Source: Verrucomicrobiales bacterium (GTDB lineage Bacteria > Verrucomicrobiota > Verrucomicrobiia > Verrucomicrobiales > V1-33). Taken from it: a DNA stretch of 64,000 nt. A model generated the notes under the pieces. The model did no database searches, was not told the origin of the DNA, and saw only the letters and a list, made by a program, of their open reading frames with translations. Numbering within the stretch: position 1 is the first letter of the stretch; every line of letters starts with the position of its first letter. The stretch lies in NCBI GenBank assembly GCA_028293125.1, contig JAQGPJ010000048.1:62001-126000 (forward strand). Reading direction: 5' to 3'. This document shows, piece after piece, positions 16,845 to 25,710 of the stretch. The position numbers were made by a program, and so were the translations under genes.

Positions 16845-18515
16845 TCAATGTTTTGAGAATGTCCGCGCATGAAGTTTCAGAATACGCATGACCTCCGCAA
16901 TGGCCTGAGGATTCTGATGGGCGCTGTGGTTGGAAGGCACGATGAGTTCGCTGGCGGCTCCATCCATGTGGCTGCTCCAGTAGGGAACGAAGCCGTCCCC
17001 CCGGACCGGTTTGGCGTGGTCCGGATTGCCCCCCTTGCCTCTGTCCCCGACGATCACGTGGTAGGGAATGCTGCGGGACGGCTCGATTTTGTTGATGAAT
17101 TGGACAAACCGGTTTTTGGGGGACATGGTGTCCACACTGTTGGGAATGCGTGTCGGACCGACGTAATCCCCGGAGGTCCGCACGGACTGCAGCGCCTCGC
17201 CGCCCGCTTTGACCAGCGTGACGGGGGAGTGCACCAGACGGGCACCGAAACGGCCCAGCCAGCCGGAGGCGAGATCGCTGCCGCGGAGCGGGGCGGCGAT
17301 GAGGATGGCCCGCGCCACGTCCTCACGCTTTTTGAAGATGAGGGCGTCGGTGAGAAGCTGACGGGTCTCAGGTGAAAGCTTGGTTTCCGCAGGGGATTGT
17401 TTGAAGGTTTCCCTCCAGATTCTGTCACCGGTGTCCGTGATCATCAGGCGGGTGATGCAGCCGCCCATGCTGTGGCCGATCAGCACCGCGTCTTTGTGTT
17501 CCGGATGCTGCCGCTTGATGGCGTCCATTTGCCTGCGCAGAATGGCGGCGGAGTGTTGGTAGGGGTATCCGCTGGGGTAGCTGAAGAACCAGAACTGATA
17601 GTTCGCGCGGATGGCCGGATCCGCCCGGAGTGTATTAATAAGGGGTGTCCAAGTGGCGGGGGAATCCATCAGACCATGAATACAGATCACAGGAATTTTT
17701 TTCGGATCATAAGGCTGGAGGCGGGCAAGCCGGGCGGTCTCAGTGTATTTTCCCGGCCGCAGCAGACGGGTCAGTTCCATTTTTTTCGGGTTTTCCCTGA
17801 CCAGCATTATGGCCAGCGGCGCGGTGTAGTCCGCAGCCAATGGGTATGGCCTGTTGCCCAGCACCGTGGTTTCGTTGGATAACGGATCCTCAAAGCTGAC
17901 GATGCAGCGACGTCCCTCAAACCGGGCGACAGCGGTGACTCCATAATACATTTTCCTGCCTTGGACAAACTTGTCCCGTTTCAGAAATTCCGAGGCATCC
18001 GCCAGCACGGCGACCAGCGGTGCGCCGAGGCCTTCCTTGACCAGGCGCTCGCTGGTGTAGGTGCCGCCGACCTGTATCTGGTCGGCGGGGATGAATTCTA
18101 TTTTGCCCAGAACAGCCTCCTTTGTAATGGTGGTGGTTCCAGACAATTCCCAGGCACCATCATTCCCGGAGACTGTCAGCGGTCGGTCCCAAGCGCTGAT
18201 TTTCGAGTCGCGGAGCTGCGTGAACACGCGGGCCAGCGCGAAGTTGTACGCTTCCCGTGCCTCCATATTGTCCGGGTGCCGTTTGAGCTCCGAGGCGGCG
18301 ATTTCAGTGGCCGACAGAAGATCGGCCAAGGCTGCATGGGGATTTTTGGAATCATGGGCCAGTGCCGCGATTATATTTTTCCGGGCCAGATCCAAGGTGC
18401 CCACCGTGTGGCTTACGGGCTTGAAAACCGGGCGGGTTTCCGAAATGGTGGCGTAATGCGAGCACCCTGAAAGGGCGGGCAACAGGCTGAGGAGCAGAAG
18501 GAGAAGCTTAATCAT
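16845..18515 (-). CDS. Lipoprotein with C-terminal alpha/beta-hydrolase domain
   Basis: 556 aa counted from the ATG at 18515, which opens a perfect lipoprotein signal (MIKLLLLLLSLLPALSGC, Cys18). An N-terminal region of about 250 residues precedes an alpha/beta-hydrolase core: ICIHGLMDSPATW (oxyanion region), nucleophile elbow GHSMGGC, and a late VPSNHSAH carrying the likely catalytic His. It resembles exported lipase/esterase-like proteins with a lecithin-cholesterol-acyltransferase/PGAP1-like core. The upstream transhydrogenase frame runs into this one without a stop, so the sequence as given could encode a single fused chain. I annotate it separately because an internal lipobox makes no sense in a cytosolic fusion. 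Confidence 0.78.
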   Translation of the reverse strand: MIKLLLLLLSLLPALSGCSHYATISETRPVFKPVSHTVGTLDLARKNIIAALAHDSKNPHAALADLLSATEIAASELKRHPDNMEAREAYNFALARVFTQLRDSKISAWDRPLTVSGNDGAWELSGTTTITKEAVLGKIEFIPADQIQVGGTYTSERLVKEGLGAPLVAVLADASEFLKRDKFVQGRKMYYGVTAVARFEGRRCIVSFEDPLSNETTVLGNRPYPLAADYTAPLAIMLVRENPKKMELTRLLRPGKYTETARLARLQPYDPKKIPVICIHGLMDSPATWTPLINTLRADPAIRANYQFWFFSYPSGYPYQHSAAILRRQMDAIKRQHPEHKDAVLIGHSMGGCITRLMITDTGDRIWRETFKQSPAETKLSPETRQLLTDALIFKKREDVARAILIAAPLRGSDLASGWLGRFGARLVHSPVTLVKAGGEALQSVRTSGDYVGPTRIPNSVDTMSPKNRFVQFINKIEPSRSIPYHVIVGDRGKGGNPDHAKPVRGDGFVPYWSSHMDGAASELIVPSNHSAHQNPQAIAEVMRILKLHARTFSKH

Positions 18516-19904
18516 GGGTTCAGTTTGGAGGGCATCGAAAGCCGCGTATTTATACAGGTCGCCGAGGGTGGGGTAATTGAAACAGGCGCGGTTGAACAAG
18601 TCAGCCCCCGCCTCCGCAAGCATCGCGATCAATCCGACGTGAACCAGCTCCGTCGCATGCTCGCCAAGCAGATGGACCCCCATGAGCCGCATGTCACCGC
18701 GGCGGAAGATGAGTTTCAGAAAGCCGGTCTGATCCCCGATAATCTCCCCGCGCGGCAGGTCCGCATAACGGCAGTGGCCGGTGACGAAAGCGATGCCTTT
18801 TTCCGTCAGACTGGCTTCGGTGTCGCCCACCATGCTGGCTTCGGGAATGGTGTAAATGCCCGTGGGCAGAAGGCTGGCAAGGTCGCTTTTGAAGGTGGAG
18901 CCGAAGGCGTGCGCCACCGCCACCCGCGCCTGCTCAATGCCGGTGGCGGCGAGAGCCGGGGGCCCGACCACATCGCCGGCGGCATAAATGTGAGGGATTT
19001 CACTTTGATAAAATTGGTTCACCGGCACCAGGCCCCGTTTGCCGGGAGTAATGCCGGCGGCCTCAAGATTCAGACGGGCGGTGTTGCTTTGGCGTCCCGC
19101 GCAGACAAGAAGGGCATCGCAGGTCAGAATGGAGCCACCGGTCAGAGTCAGGGACAGGAACCCGGGATGCGAGATGTCGCTGGCCAGGACGCGTTCCTTC
19201 CAGTGGAATCTCACCCCGTTGGCGGTCATCGCCTCGGCCAGGGCCCGTGAAATTTCGGCATCAAGAAAGGGCATCAAAGTATCCCGGCCGTCCACCAGAT
19301 GTGTCTCAATGCCCATGGCCGCAAACGTGCCGGCGTACTCGCTGCCAATGACTCCGCCTCCGATCACAACCATTTTTCTGGGCATCGCTGTAAGATGAAG
19401 AATTTCATCCGAGTCATGCACCCGGGGATCATCGAAGCAAAACTCCGGGGGACGCAGGGGTGAGGATCCTGTGGCGATGAGGATTTTCTCCCCGTGCAGC
19501 CGGGTTTCCCGGCCATCCGGCGCGATGACCCGGATCAGGTGGGGATTGATAAAGCTGGCATGCCCGGTGTAACGGGTGACGTGGCGCAAATCGAGGCGCG
19601 CTTCCGTCCGCGCTCTTTCGGCGGCCGATACATGCCGGGTATGCAGCATGAAATCCCCGATGGTGGCTTCCCGGCGGAGGGAGAGATCGACACCGAACAG
19701 CCGCCGGGAGCGCCAGCCGCTGAGCACCAGCGCGGTTTCCCTGAGGGTCTTGCTGGGAATGGTTCCGGTATTGGTTCCGGCCCCCCCCAGCACTCCGGTC
19801 ATTTCCACAAGCGCGGCCCGCTTTCCTAAAAATCCGGCGGCTCCCGCAGCGCTGGCGCCTGCGGGGCCTCCGCCAAGAACGATAAGATCGAAGGTGTCGG
19901 ACAT
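18516..19904 (-). CDS. sthA: Soluble pyridine nucleotide transhydrogenase (stop codon missing)
   Basis: 463 codons, the normal SthA length. Flavoprotein disulphide-reductase fold: FAD motif GGGPAGASAAG, GTIPSKTLRE, second nucleotide motif IGGGVIGSEYAGTF, IYAAGDVVGPP and a dimerisation C-terminus ending FNYPTLGDLYKYAAFDAL. The active-site disulphide of lipoamide-type enzymes is absent (GGAGTNTGTIP has no Cys), as expected for a transhydrogenase. It would interconvert NADH and NADPH in the cytosol. The frame has no stop and continues into the next gene's lipoprotein signal. One extra A in the CCAAACTGAACCC junction would restore TGA right where SthA proteins usually end. Confidence 0.88.
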
Positions 19905-19965
19905 GGGAACGCTCTGGGTTGAAGGGGGATCAGAAACTCATGGAGCTTGAAAAAACAATACCACT

Positions 19966-20760
19966 TTAACGGTTATCAGTCATCAGTTCGCGGAGAATCA
20001 ACTGGTAAGGCTCGGAACTCAGGCCCAGCTCACCCCGGAAGGGGCGGTCCAGCGCCAGGATCATGAAGATGACCAGCCCCACAAAAGCGGACAGGAGAAA
20101 CACCAGTGCCCCGTGCAGCCGGCCATCCTCCACTTTGAAAAACCAGGAGACGCTTAAAGCGATAAACGCCCCAGCCGCGACAACGATCCACATAACCCCG
20201 GACAGGCCGGTGTTCACCGCGTCAAGGCGCAGGCGGCGGGCAAAAATCATTTCATTCCAGGCACGGAGGGTTTCGCCATGCAGGAGCTTCTGGCCCTCCG
20301 TGACGGGCTCAAAAGCGGTGAGGATATCCTGAAGGGAGTTTATGCGCTCCACCCCGCCCTGAGGCGATTTCCCCTGCTGCTGCCGGGGCCAGGCATCATG
20401 GATGATGTATTCCACATAACCGCGCAGTTCATTCCGAAGACGCTGCCGCGCCGGCTCCGGATAACTGCTTACGCCACGGTATACCACGGCCAGAGCCGTG
20501 GCCTCGCTGGAAACGATTTTGGAAACGTCGTTATAGGTCTCCGAGACATTCACCGCCATCAGGGCCACCGCCAGCCCGTAGAACACCATGACCGACTGCA
20601 TGACCGCTCCGGTGAATTCGGAGTCCTCCGGTTTCCCTCTCAAGCGCGGCAGGACATGACGGCGCACCAGCAGCAGACCGCACAGAACAGGGAGGCACAA
20701 CGCGGCGATGATCCCCGGACAGGTGACCGACAGCGGAAGATCAAAAATCCGGTCCAGCAT
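19966..20760 (-). CDS. DUF4239 (bestrophin-like) membrane protein
   Basis: 264 aa. Membrane helices at about 12-32 (CPGIIAALCLPVLCGLLLV), 53-70 (AVMQSVMVFYGLAVALMAV) and two near the C-terminus (VMWIVVAAGAFIALSVSWFF; GALVFLLSAFVGLVIFMILAL), with a soluble helical middle (QRLRNELRGYVEYIIHDAWP). This arrangement, and the terminal LDRPFRGELGLSSEPYQ, are the marks of DUF4239, described as bestrophin-like. Ion-channel activity is only suggested by that similarity. Starts 9 nt after the zinc-ribbon gene, so cotranscribed. Confidence 0.85.
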   Translation of the reverse strand: MLDRIFDLPLSVTCPGIIAALCLPVLCGLLLVRRHVLPRLRGKPEDSEFTGAVMQSVMVFYGLAVALMAVNVSETYNDVSKIVSSEATALAVVYRGVSSYPEPARQRLRNELRGYVEYIIHDAWPRQQQGKSPQGGVERINSLQDILTAFEPVTEGQKLLHGETLRAWNEMIFARRLRLDAVNTGLSGVMWIVVAAGAFIALSVSWFFKVEDGRLHGALVFLLSAFVGLVIFMILALDRPFRGELGLSSEPYQLILRELMTDNR

Positions 20761-20768
20761 GGCTCAGG

Positions 20769-21185
20769 CTACAGGGTTTGATTTTTGGACACGAAGGCCG
20801 CCGCTTTGGCCATCGCCATCTCCCAGCCCAGGGGGGCAATCCCGGGCATTTTCACTTCTTCGGCTATTTTACTGAATTCCCCGTCATCCAGCCAGATTCC
20901 GGCACAGGAGGGGCATTGGTCGATCTCCACGGATTTGGCCTCCGAAAACCATTTGCGCTCCAAAGCCTGATCTCCGCAACGGGGGCAGAGAAGCACTTTG
21001 TCCGCAGGCCGCGTCTGATGATCCATCCGCCACACCGTGTGCAGGGAAGCGGCTCCCCGGGCATTGAGGCCCTCAAGCTCCCGGGCATCAAACCAAATGC
21101 CACCGCAGCCGCCGTGGCAGAGATCCAGCAGGACGCCGCCGGCATTTTTTTCAAACAGAGTATGATCACAGGAAGGACATTTCAT
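20769..21185 (-). CDS. TFIIB-type zinc-ribbon protein
   Basis: 138 aa with two zf-TFIIB-like modules: CPSC (3-6) paired with CHGGCGGIWFDARELE, and CPRCGDQ paired with CPSCAGIWLDDGEF. Cys spacing fits zinc binding. The C-terminal 30 residues are helical (LGWEMAMAKAAAFVSKN). Small cytosolic proteins of this sort are often called zf-TFIIB domain proteins; function unknown. Located between the TolC-like gene and the DUF4239 gene in one co-oriented run. Confidence 0.85.
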   Translation of the reverse strand: MKCPSCDHTLFEKNAGGVLLDLCHGGCGGIWFDARELEGLNARGAASLHTVWRMDHQTRPADKVLLCPRCGDQALERKWFSEAKSVEIDQCPSCAGIWLDDGEFSKIAEEVKMPGIAPLGWEMAMAKAAAFVSKNQTL

Positions 21186-21254
21186 AGCATGAATGAGTTT
21201 GTTGTCGGGTTTGGTTCAAATCGATGGAGCGGAGGTTTCATCCAGCACTGATTG

Positions 21255-22745
21255 TTATTTTGATCGTTCAACTGCCTCTTGGAAGTCCCCTCCCAGGGCG
21301 AGGTGCAGATTGACCCGCTCGCGGAGAAGCGAAGCTCGGATCTTGGTGAGCTCGATTTTGGCGGCCAGACTTTCGCCCGCGAGCCGGAGGAGGGTAAACA
21401 TATCCGCGTGGCCCTCATCAAACTGCAGTTTTCCCAGTTTGACGGTCACTCCGGCCTGTTCGACCATTCCGGCCAGCGCTCCCGCGCGTTTGTTCAGATA
21501 ATACTCGCTCGCCAAGGCTCCCTCCACCTCCCCGAACGCATGGAGCACGGTGGCGGTGTAGGAAGCGGCGGCGGCCCGCTGCTCGGCGGTGCGGATCTCC
21601 TCGGCGGCTTTCAATTCCCCACCGAAGAAGATGGGCTGGACAACCCCGCCCGCCAGGCTCCAGCTCAGGGCGTCCAGCGTGCCCACTCCGGACAGCTGGG
21701 CCGTTCCCAGGCCCCCTGAGGTGCTCAGTGAAAAGCGGGGCAGGCGGGCGGTGCGGGCCTCATTCACCCGGTGGAAAGCGGCGGCGAACCGGCGCTCGGC
21801 GGCGATGATATCGGGTCGCCTCTCAAGGATTTGCGCGGGGAGGCCTGAAGGCACGTATTTTGGCTGGCCGGGAAAGCTGGCCGGCGGAGTCAGCCTGCCG
21901 GCAGGATAATGGCTGGTCACCACTTCGATGGCCCGGATCGCCTGCGCCCGTGCTGCCTGGGCCACGTAGAGTGAATCCTCCACACCGGCACTGCGGGATT
22001 TGATCTGTGCCAGATCAAAGTCGCTGGCGTGCCCCTGCGTTTTCAGAATTTCCGCCAGCTTCAGATAATCGCGGTAAAGGCCGAGGGTTTCCTCAGCGTT
22101 GACGGCCTGCTGCGCAGCTTCGATGCTGGAGAAGTAAGCGCGGGCCACCGTCGCCGCGAGGGACTGACGGGCGAATTCATAATCCGCGCTCAGGGCTCCG
22201 CTGTCGAAAGCTGCGGCAGCCCGCTTTGACCGGACCCGGCCCCAGACATCCGCCTCCCATGAGGCCCCGACGCCAATCCCGGCAACCCACCGCTGCGAGG
22301 AGGATTCAGCACTGCGGCTGCCCGGACTGCCTCCGGTATTGTCCACTCCCAGTCCTCCCAGGCTGGGCGGGTCAAGCCCGAGATCAATATCCCCATCAAG
22401 CTTCTGCCCTTGGAATTCCCCTAGGGTCTTGACGGCAATCCGGGGATACAGGGACGCTGCGGCCACGCGCACGGCGGCTTGGGAGGCCTCGACGCGCGCG
22501 GCGGCGGCCCGCAGGTCAGGGTTCCACTTCAGGGCGTTATTGACAATCCTTGTCAGGCCCGGATCTCCAAAGGACCCAATCCATCCCGGAGCCATCGTGC
22601 CGCCTTGGTGGGCACCGCTCCATCCGGCCGGGATCTGACCGCGGGCCGCATCCGTCAGAATAGCGGAGCCGGATGGCGGGGTTTTGAGCGCGCAGGCGCT
22701 GAGCCCAAGGCATGCCGCCGGAATACTTAAAATGATCAATTTCAT
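21255..22745 (-). CDS. TolC/NodT-type outer-membrane efflux lipoprotein
   Basis: 496 aa; lipobox LSAC (Cys18). Two outer-membrane efflux protein repeats are visible: an N-terminal helical pair (NPDLRAAAARVEASQAAVRVAAASLYP) and the second repeat starting near ILERRPDIIAAERRFAAAFHRVNEARTA, the latter a hallmark of NodT-family exit ducts. It would form a trimeric channel-tunnel across the outer membrane. Follows the HlyD-type adaptor by 9 nt. No inner-membrane pump gene is adjacent. Confidence 0.92.
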   Translation of the reverse strand: MKLIILSIPAACLGLSACALKTPPSGSAILTDAARGQIPAGWSGAHQGGTMAPGWIGSFGDPGLTRIVNNALKWNPDLRAAAARVEASQAAVRVAAASLYPRIAVKTLGEFQGQKLDGDIDLGLDPPSLGGLGVDNTGGSPGSRSAESSSQRWVAGIGVGASWEADVWGRVRSKRAAAAFDSGALSADYEFARQSLAATVARAYFSSIEAAQQAVNAEETLGLYRDYLKLAEILKTQGHASDFDLAQIKSRSAGVEDSLYVAQAARAQAIRAIEVVTSHYPAGRLTPPASFPGQPKYVPSGLPAQILERRPDIIAAERRFAAAFHRVNEARTARLPRFSLSTSGGLGTAQLSGVGTLDALSWSLAGGVVQPIFFGGELKAAEEIRTAEQRAAAASYTATVLHAFGEVEGALASEYYLNKRAGALAGMVEQAGVTVKLGKLQFDEGHADMFTLLRLAGESLAAKIELTKIRASLLRERVNLHLALGGDFQEAVERSK

Positions 22746-22754
22746 GCTTGGCAG

Positions 22755-23939
22755 CTAGTGCAGCTTGGGAACAAACCAGTCGAGCTTCGTGGAGACGCGG
22801 ATCATCACTTTGCGGATGACATGCAGCATGGCTCCCTTGTCCGTGAAAATAGCTCCCGCTCCCCGGGCTCCGGCGGCGAGGAACAGCTCCCGGTCCTTGT
22901 CATTCACGATCAGCCGCACCGCGATTCGCTGGTCCGGCGCGCTGGCGGGCGCGGTGTTCGGCAGGTTCCCGCTGATAGGCATCTGCCCCTGCGCCGTGGC
23001 CCAGAGAATGGAGTCCACTTTGCATTTGATGACCCGGCCCGGATAGGTCTTCAGGTAGATTTCGGCCTCATTTCCCGGCTCCACATAGCGCAGTTCATTC
23101 TGGCTGAAAAAGGCCACGACCCATTGGTCCTTATCCTCAATGAAACTCATCACCGGCGAGAACGGCATCTGCACCGCCCGCACGCTGGGGCGCAGGGCCA
23201 GATTCGCCACCCGGCCATCCGCCGGAGCCAGATGCACGGTTCCTTCCAGATCAAATTTGGCGCTGGCGAGATCCGCTTCGCCTTGGACAATCTGCGCTTT
23301 TGCCTTGGCAACCTCGTCAATTTCCCCCGTTGCGGTGCGGGCTGAAAGTTTCTGCCGCACCTGGGATTCCGTGGCCTCGGCGGCGATGATCTCACTTTCA
23401 AGGTTGGCGGCATTGGAAAGGGCCTCGTCCAGATCGCTGCGCCTCCCGGCTCCCGCATCAGCCAGCCTGGTGTACTGCTCCACCCGCTTCAAAGCGAGCT
23501 GCAGCCGGGCATCCAGTGCGGCTTTCTTGGCGGCGGCATTTTTAAGCTGCTCGTCCAGCCCCCGCTGGGAGGCTTCAGCGGTGACCAGCGCCACTTTGAA
23601 ACCCTCAAGTTTGGCCTCGGCCAGTTTGACGGCCAGCTGAAAGGGCACTGGATCAATTTTGAAGAGAACGTCCCCCTTTTTGATAGGGCGGTTGGGTTCG
23701 ATGGGCACCTCCGTCACCTGTCCGCTCACCCGCGGCACCACCGGCACCACGTAGTTCATGGCCCGGACATCCACCGTGGAAGGCGCCACAATATTCAGAA
23801 AAAGAATCGTCATTACCAGCCCCACAACCGGAATGGTGACCACGATGACCTGGCTGACGATATTCCAAGGCAGCCATTTCAGCTTGATAAAGATCAGCCA
23901 GACGAAGAATGAGTAAATACCCAGAAGAATGATTTCCAT
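22755..23939 (-). CDS. HlyD/EmrA-type membrane fusion protein (YibH-like)
   Basis: 394 aa. Two N-terminal hydrophobic segments (IILLGIYSFFVWLIFIKL; VIVVTIPVVGLVMTILFLNI) instead of the usual single anchor, then a biotinyl-lipoyl half-domain (VPRVSGQVTEVPIEPNRPIKKGDVLFKID), a long coiled-coil hairpin (about 110-230), the second lipoyl half (DGRVANLALRPSVRAV) and a beta-barrel domain. The arrangement matches the YibH/AaeA branch. It bridges inner membrane and the TolC-like duct. Its ATG overlaps the DUF3302 stop by 1 nt. Confidence 0.9.
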   Translation of the reverse strand: MEIILLGIYSFFVWLIFIKLKWLPWNIVSQVIVVTIPVVGLVMTILFLNIVAPSTVDVRAMNYVVPVVPRVSGQVTEVPIEPNRPIKKGDVLFKIDPVPFQLAVKLAEAKLEGFKVALVTAEASQRGLDEQLKNAAAKKAALDARLQLALKRVEQYTRLADAGAGRRSDLDEALSNAANLESEIIAAEATESQVRQKLSARTATGEIDEVAKAKAQIVQGEADLASAKFDLEGTVHLAPADGRVANLALRPSVRAVQMPFSPVMSFIEDKDQWVVAFFSQNELRYVEPGNEAEIYLKTYPGRVIKCKVDSILWATAQGQMPISGNLPNTAPASAPDQRIAVRLIVNDKDRELFLAAGARGAGAIFTDKGAMLHVIRKVMIRVSTKLDWFVPKLH

Positions 23940-24475
23940 TACGCTTTTCCTCCCTGTTGGTTGGAGATCAGGGATTCCAGCTCCGCCACCCGTGAGCGCA
24001 GCCGTTGGACTTCCGCATTATGATCCTCTGTGATTTTTGTTTCGGTCACGGAATGATCCCCCCAGCCTGTTTTTCCAAGCTTTCCCTTAGGTTCCGGGCC
24101 GTGGGAATCATCGGTATCGGTACCGTAGGCCAGTTTATGCAGAGTCGGCCTGGTGTAGGCCCACAGCCAGGCGATGGGCCAGAGCAGGCCTCCAAAAAAC
24201 AGTGAGAGGAGACAAAGGCACTGAATGGCTTTCGCTTGGGGATGCCGGCGTTTCTCCGCGATTTTCTCGGGGAGAATATGAATGAGCCAGAAAACCGTGA
24301 TGATCACCACCGGAGCCACCACAATGGCCACCCACGAGACCACCTCCGCCATGGTGTCCAGAGCCTCCCCATGCAGAAAGGAGGCGCGGGCCGGAACGGG
24401 CACGCCGCAAAAAGCCGCCAGCACGGACAGGACACACACCCCGCGCGGTGGCCGTCTTAAAAAAGGATATTTCAT
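23939..24475 (-). CDS. DUF3302 family membrane protein (YibI-like)
   Basis: 178 aa. Signal-like N-terminus, then two membrane helices (VVSWVAIVVAPVVIITVFWLIHILP; CLCLLSLFFGGLLWPIAWLW) separated by PEKIAEKRRHPQAKAIQ, the DUF3302 signature. The C-terminal 50 residues are charged and end in a short coiled coil (AEVQRLRSRVAELESLI). In enterobacteria yibI (DUF3302) lies beside yibH (HlyD-type), which is the same pair seen here. Likely an accessory of the adaptor/duct. Follows the receiver gene by about 60 nt. Confidence 0.85.
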   Translation of the reverse strand: MKYPFLRRPPRGVCVLSVLAAFCGVPVPARASFLHGEALDTMAEVVSWVAIVVAPVVIITVFWLIHILPEKIAEKRRHPQAKAIQCLCLLSLFFGGLLWPIAWLWAYTRPTLHKLAYGTDTDDSHGPEPKGKLGKTGWGDHSVTETKITEDHNAEVQRLRSRVAELESLISNQQGGKA

Positions 24476-24538
24476 ACAGATTGCTGAAGGGTTGAAAAAA
24501 ATGGAGTCATAAATAGGGTGGCGGCCGCAGGGTGATTT

Positions 24539-24955
24539 TCAGAATTCCGGAAACGTCTCCTCCTTTGAGCAGGAGCCGCCCATGGCTTTTTGCAGCGCAC
24601 TCAGCAGAATGGTTTCATCAATAGGTTTAGTTAGGTAAGCCACCGCTCCCAATAAGAGAACCCGCTCCGCATTTTTAGGCTCGTCATGTCCGGTGATAAC
24701 GATTACAGGAACAGGACAGTGCCGCGCCCTGAGGGCTTCCATCACCTCGAATCCGGTCATACCCGGCATATGCAGGTCAAGCAGAAGACAGTCCGGGAGC
24801 TGTTCGGAAAATATTTGCAGCATTTCACTGCCCATCGTGTGGGTCTCGACAAGGAACCCATGTGTCCGTAGAAGACGCCCTAGGGCTTTCCTCATCTGGA
24901 CCTCATCATCTAGGATGGCTATGGTTGTCCGCCCGTTGTTCATCGGCTCAACCAT
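24539..24955 (-). CDS. Stand-alone CheY-like receiver protein
   Basis: 138 aa (or 134 from the inner ATG at 24943, which gives the cleaner receiver start MNNGRTTIAILDDEV). All receiver residues are present: acidic pair DDE, phospho-acceptor Asp in LLLDLHMPGMTG, VITGHDEP and Lys in YLTKPID. No output domain. As the first gene of transcription unit ii it may relay or sink phosphate from the kinase at 25707-28859. The island palindrome is 23 nt upstream of the first possible start codon. Confidence 0.88.
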   Translation of the reverse strand: MVEPMNNGRTTIAILDDEVQMRKALGRLLRTHGFLVETHTMGSEMLQIFSEQLPDCLLLDLHMPGMTGFEVMEALRARHCPVPVIVITGHDEPKNAERVLLLGAVAYLTKPIDETILLSALQKAMGGSCSKEETFPEF

Positions 24956-24978
24956 GGCCAGGGGGTTCCACAGGCGCT

Positions 24979-24996
24979 ATTATACCTTGGTGTAAT
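24979..24996 (-). promoter_or_regulatory. Island palindrome, copy 3 (ATTACACCAAGGTATAAT on minus strand)
   Basis: Same 13-bp core as the other copies, in the short gap between the FixJ-type regulator stop (25075) and the receiver gene (24955). TATAAT faces the receiver gene. With TATAAT as -10, the leader to the inner ATG (24943) is about 30 nt; no clear Shine-Dalgarno sequence is visible. The alternative -10, CATGGT, begins 23 nt past the motif, the same spacing as in copy 1. Confidence 0.75.
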
Positions 24997-25074
24997 GCCG
25001 CTGCCTTTTGGCCGGGCTCTCCCGCCCGTCCGGCGCGGAGCCGGCAATGCCCCGGATAACGGTCGCCAACCGCT

Positions 25075-25710
25075 TTAGATTTTTCCCGTTTCAGCCGTCC
25101 CGCCAGGAGCGAGCCGCTGCATGGCCCGCACCAGCCCGGCCACCGATTCCATTCCCATTTTGCGCATCACACGGCTGCGGTGGATTTTGATGTTCTGCTC
25201 ACCCGTGCCCAAATCGGAGGCGATCTGTTTGTTCAGTTTTCCGGCGGCCACATGGGCCATCACTTCCCGCTCCCGGGGCGTCAGCAGCTCAAACCGGCGG
25301 GACAGGGTGTTGGTTTCCGCAATCTCCGCCCTGTTTGAAACAGCCCTTTGCATGGCGGCATGCACCGCGCGGAGAAGGTCGGTGTCATTGACAGGCTTGG
25401 TGAGAAAATCCACCGCCCCGGATTTGATGGCCCGGACACTCATGGGAATATCCCCATGTCCGGTGAGAAAAACGATAGGCAGCACGATGCCCCGGCTGTT
25501 CATGCGGCGCTGCAGTTCCAAACCGTCAACTCCGGGCATCCGCACATCCAGCACCAGACAGGCAATTTCCTCCACTTGGAATTCCTTCAGAAATGCCTGG
25601 GCCGAGGAATGGGCGCGCACATTGAAGCCTTCCCCCCGGAGCAGCCTCGAAAGCGCTTTGAGCATGCCGGGTTCGTCATCAAGCAGGTGGACGGTCTGAT
25701 CGGGATTCAT
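25075..25710 (-). CDS. FixJ/StyR-type response regulator
   Basis: 211 aa from the ATG that overlaps the kinase stop by 4 nt (ATGA). Receiver domain: DDEP, phospho-acceptor Asp in LVLDVRMPGVDG, FLTGHGDIPMSVRAIKSGAVDFLTKPVND. LuxR-type DNA-binding domain: LTPREREVMAHVAAGKLNKQIASDLGTGEQNIKIHRSRVMRKM. This is the FixJ subfamily, which includes FixJ, NodW, StyR and TodT and binds palindromic sites. As the only intact DNA-binding regulator in the block, it is the prime candidate for the island palindromes. Confidence 0.93.
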   Translation of the reverse strand: MNPDQTVHLLDDEPGMLKALSRLLRGEGFNVRAHSSAQAFLKEFQVEEIACLVLDVRMPGVDGLELQRRMNSRGIVLPIVFLTGHGDIPMSVRAIKSGAVDFLTKPVNDTDLLRAVHAAMQRAVSNRAEIAETNTLSRRFELLTPREREVMAHVAAGKLNKQIASDLGTGEQNIKIHRSRVMRKMGMESVAGLVRAMQRLAPGGTAETGKI

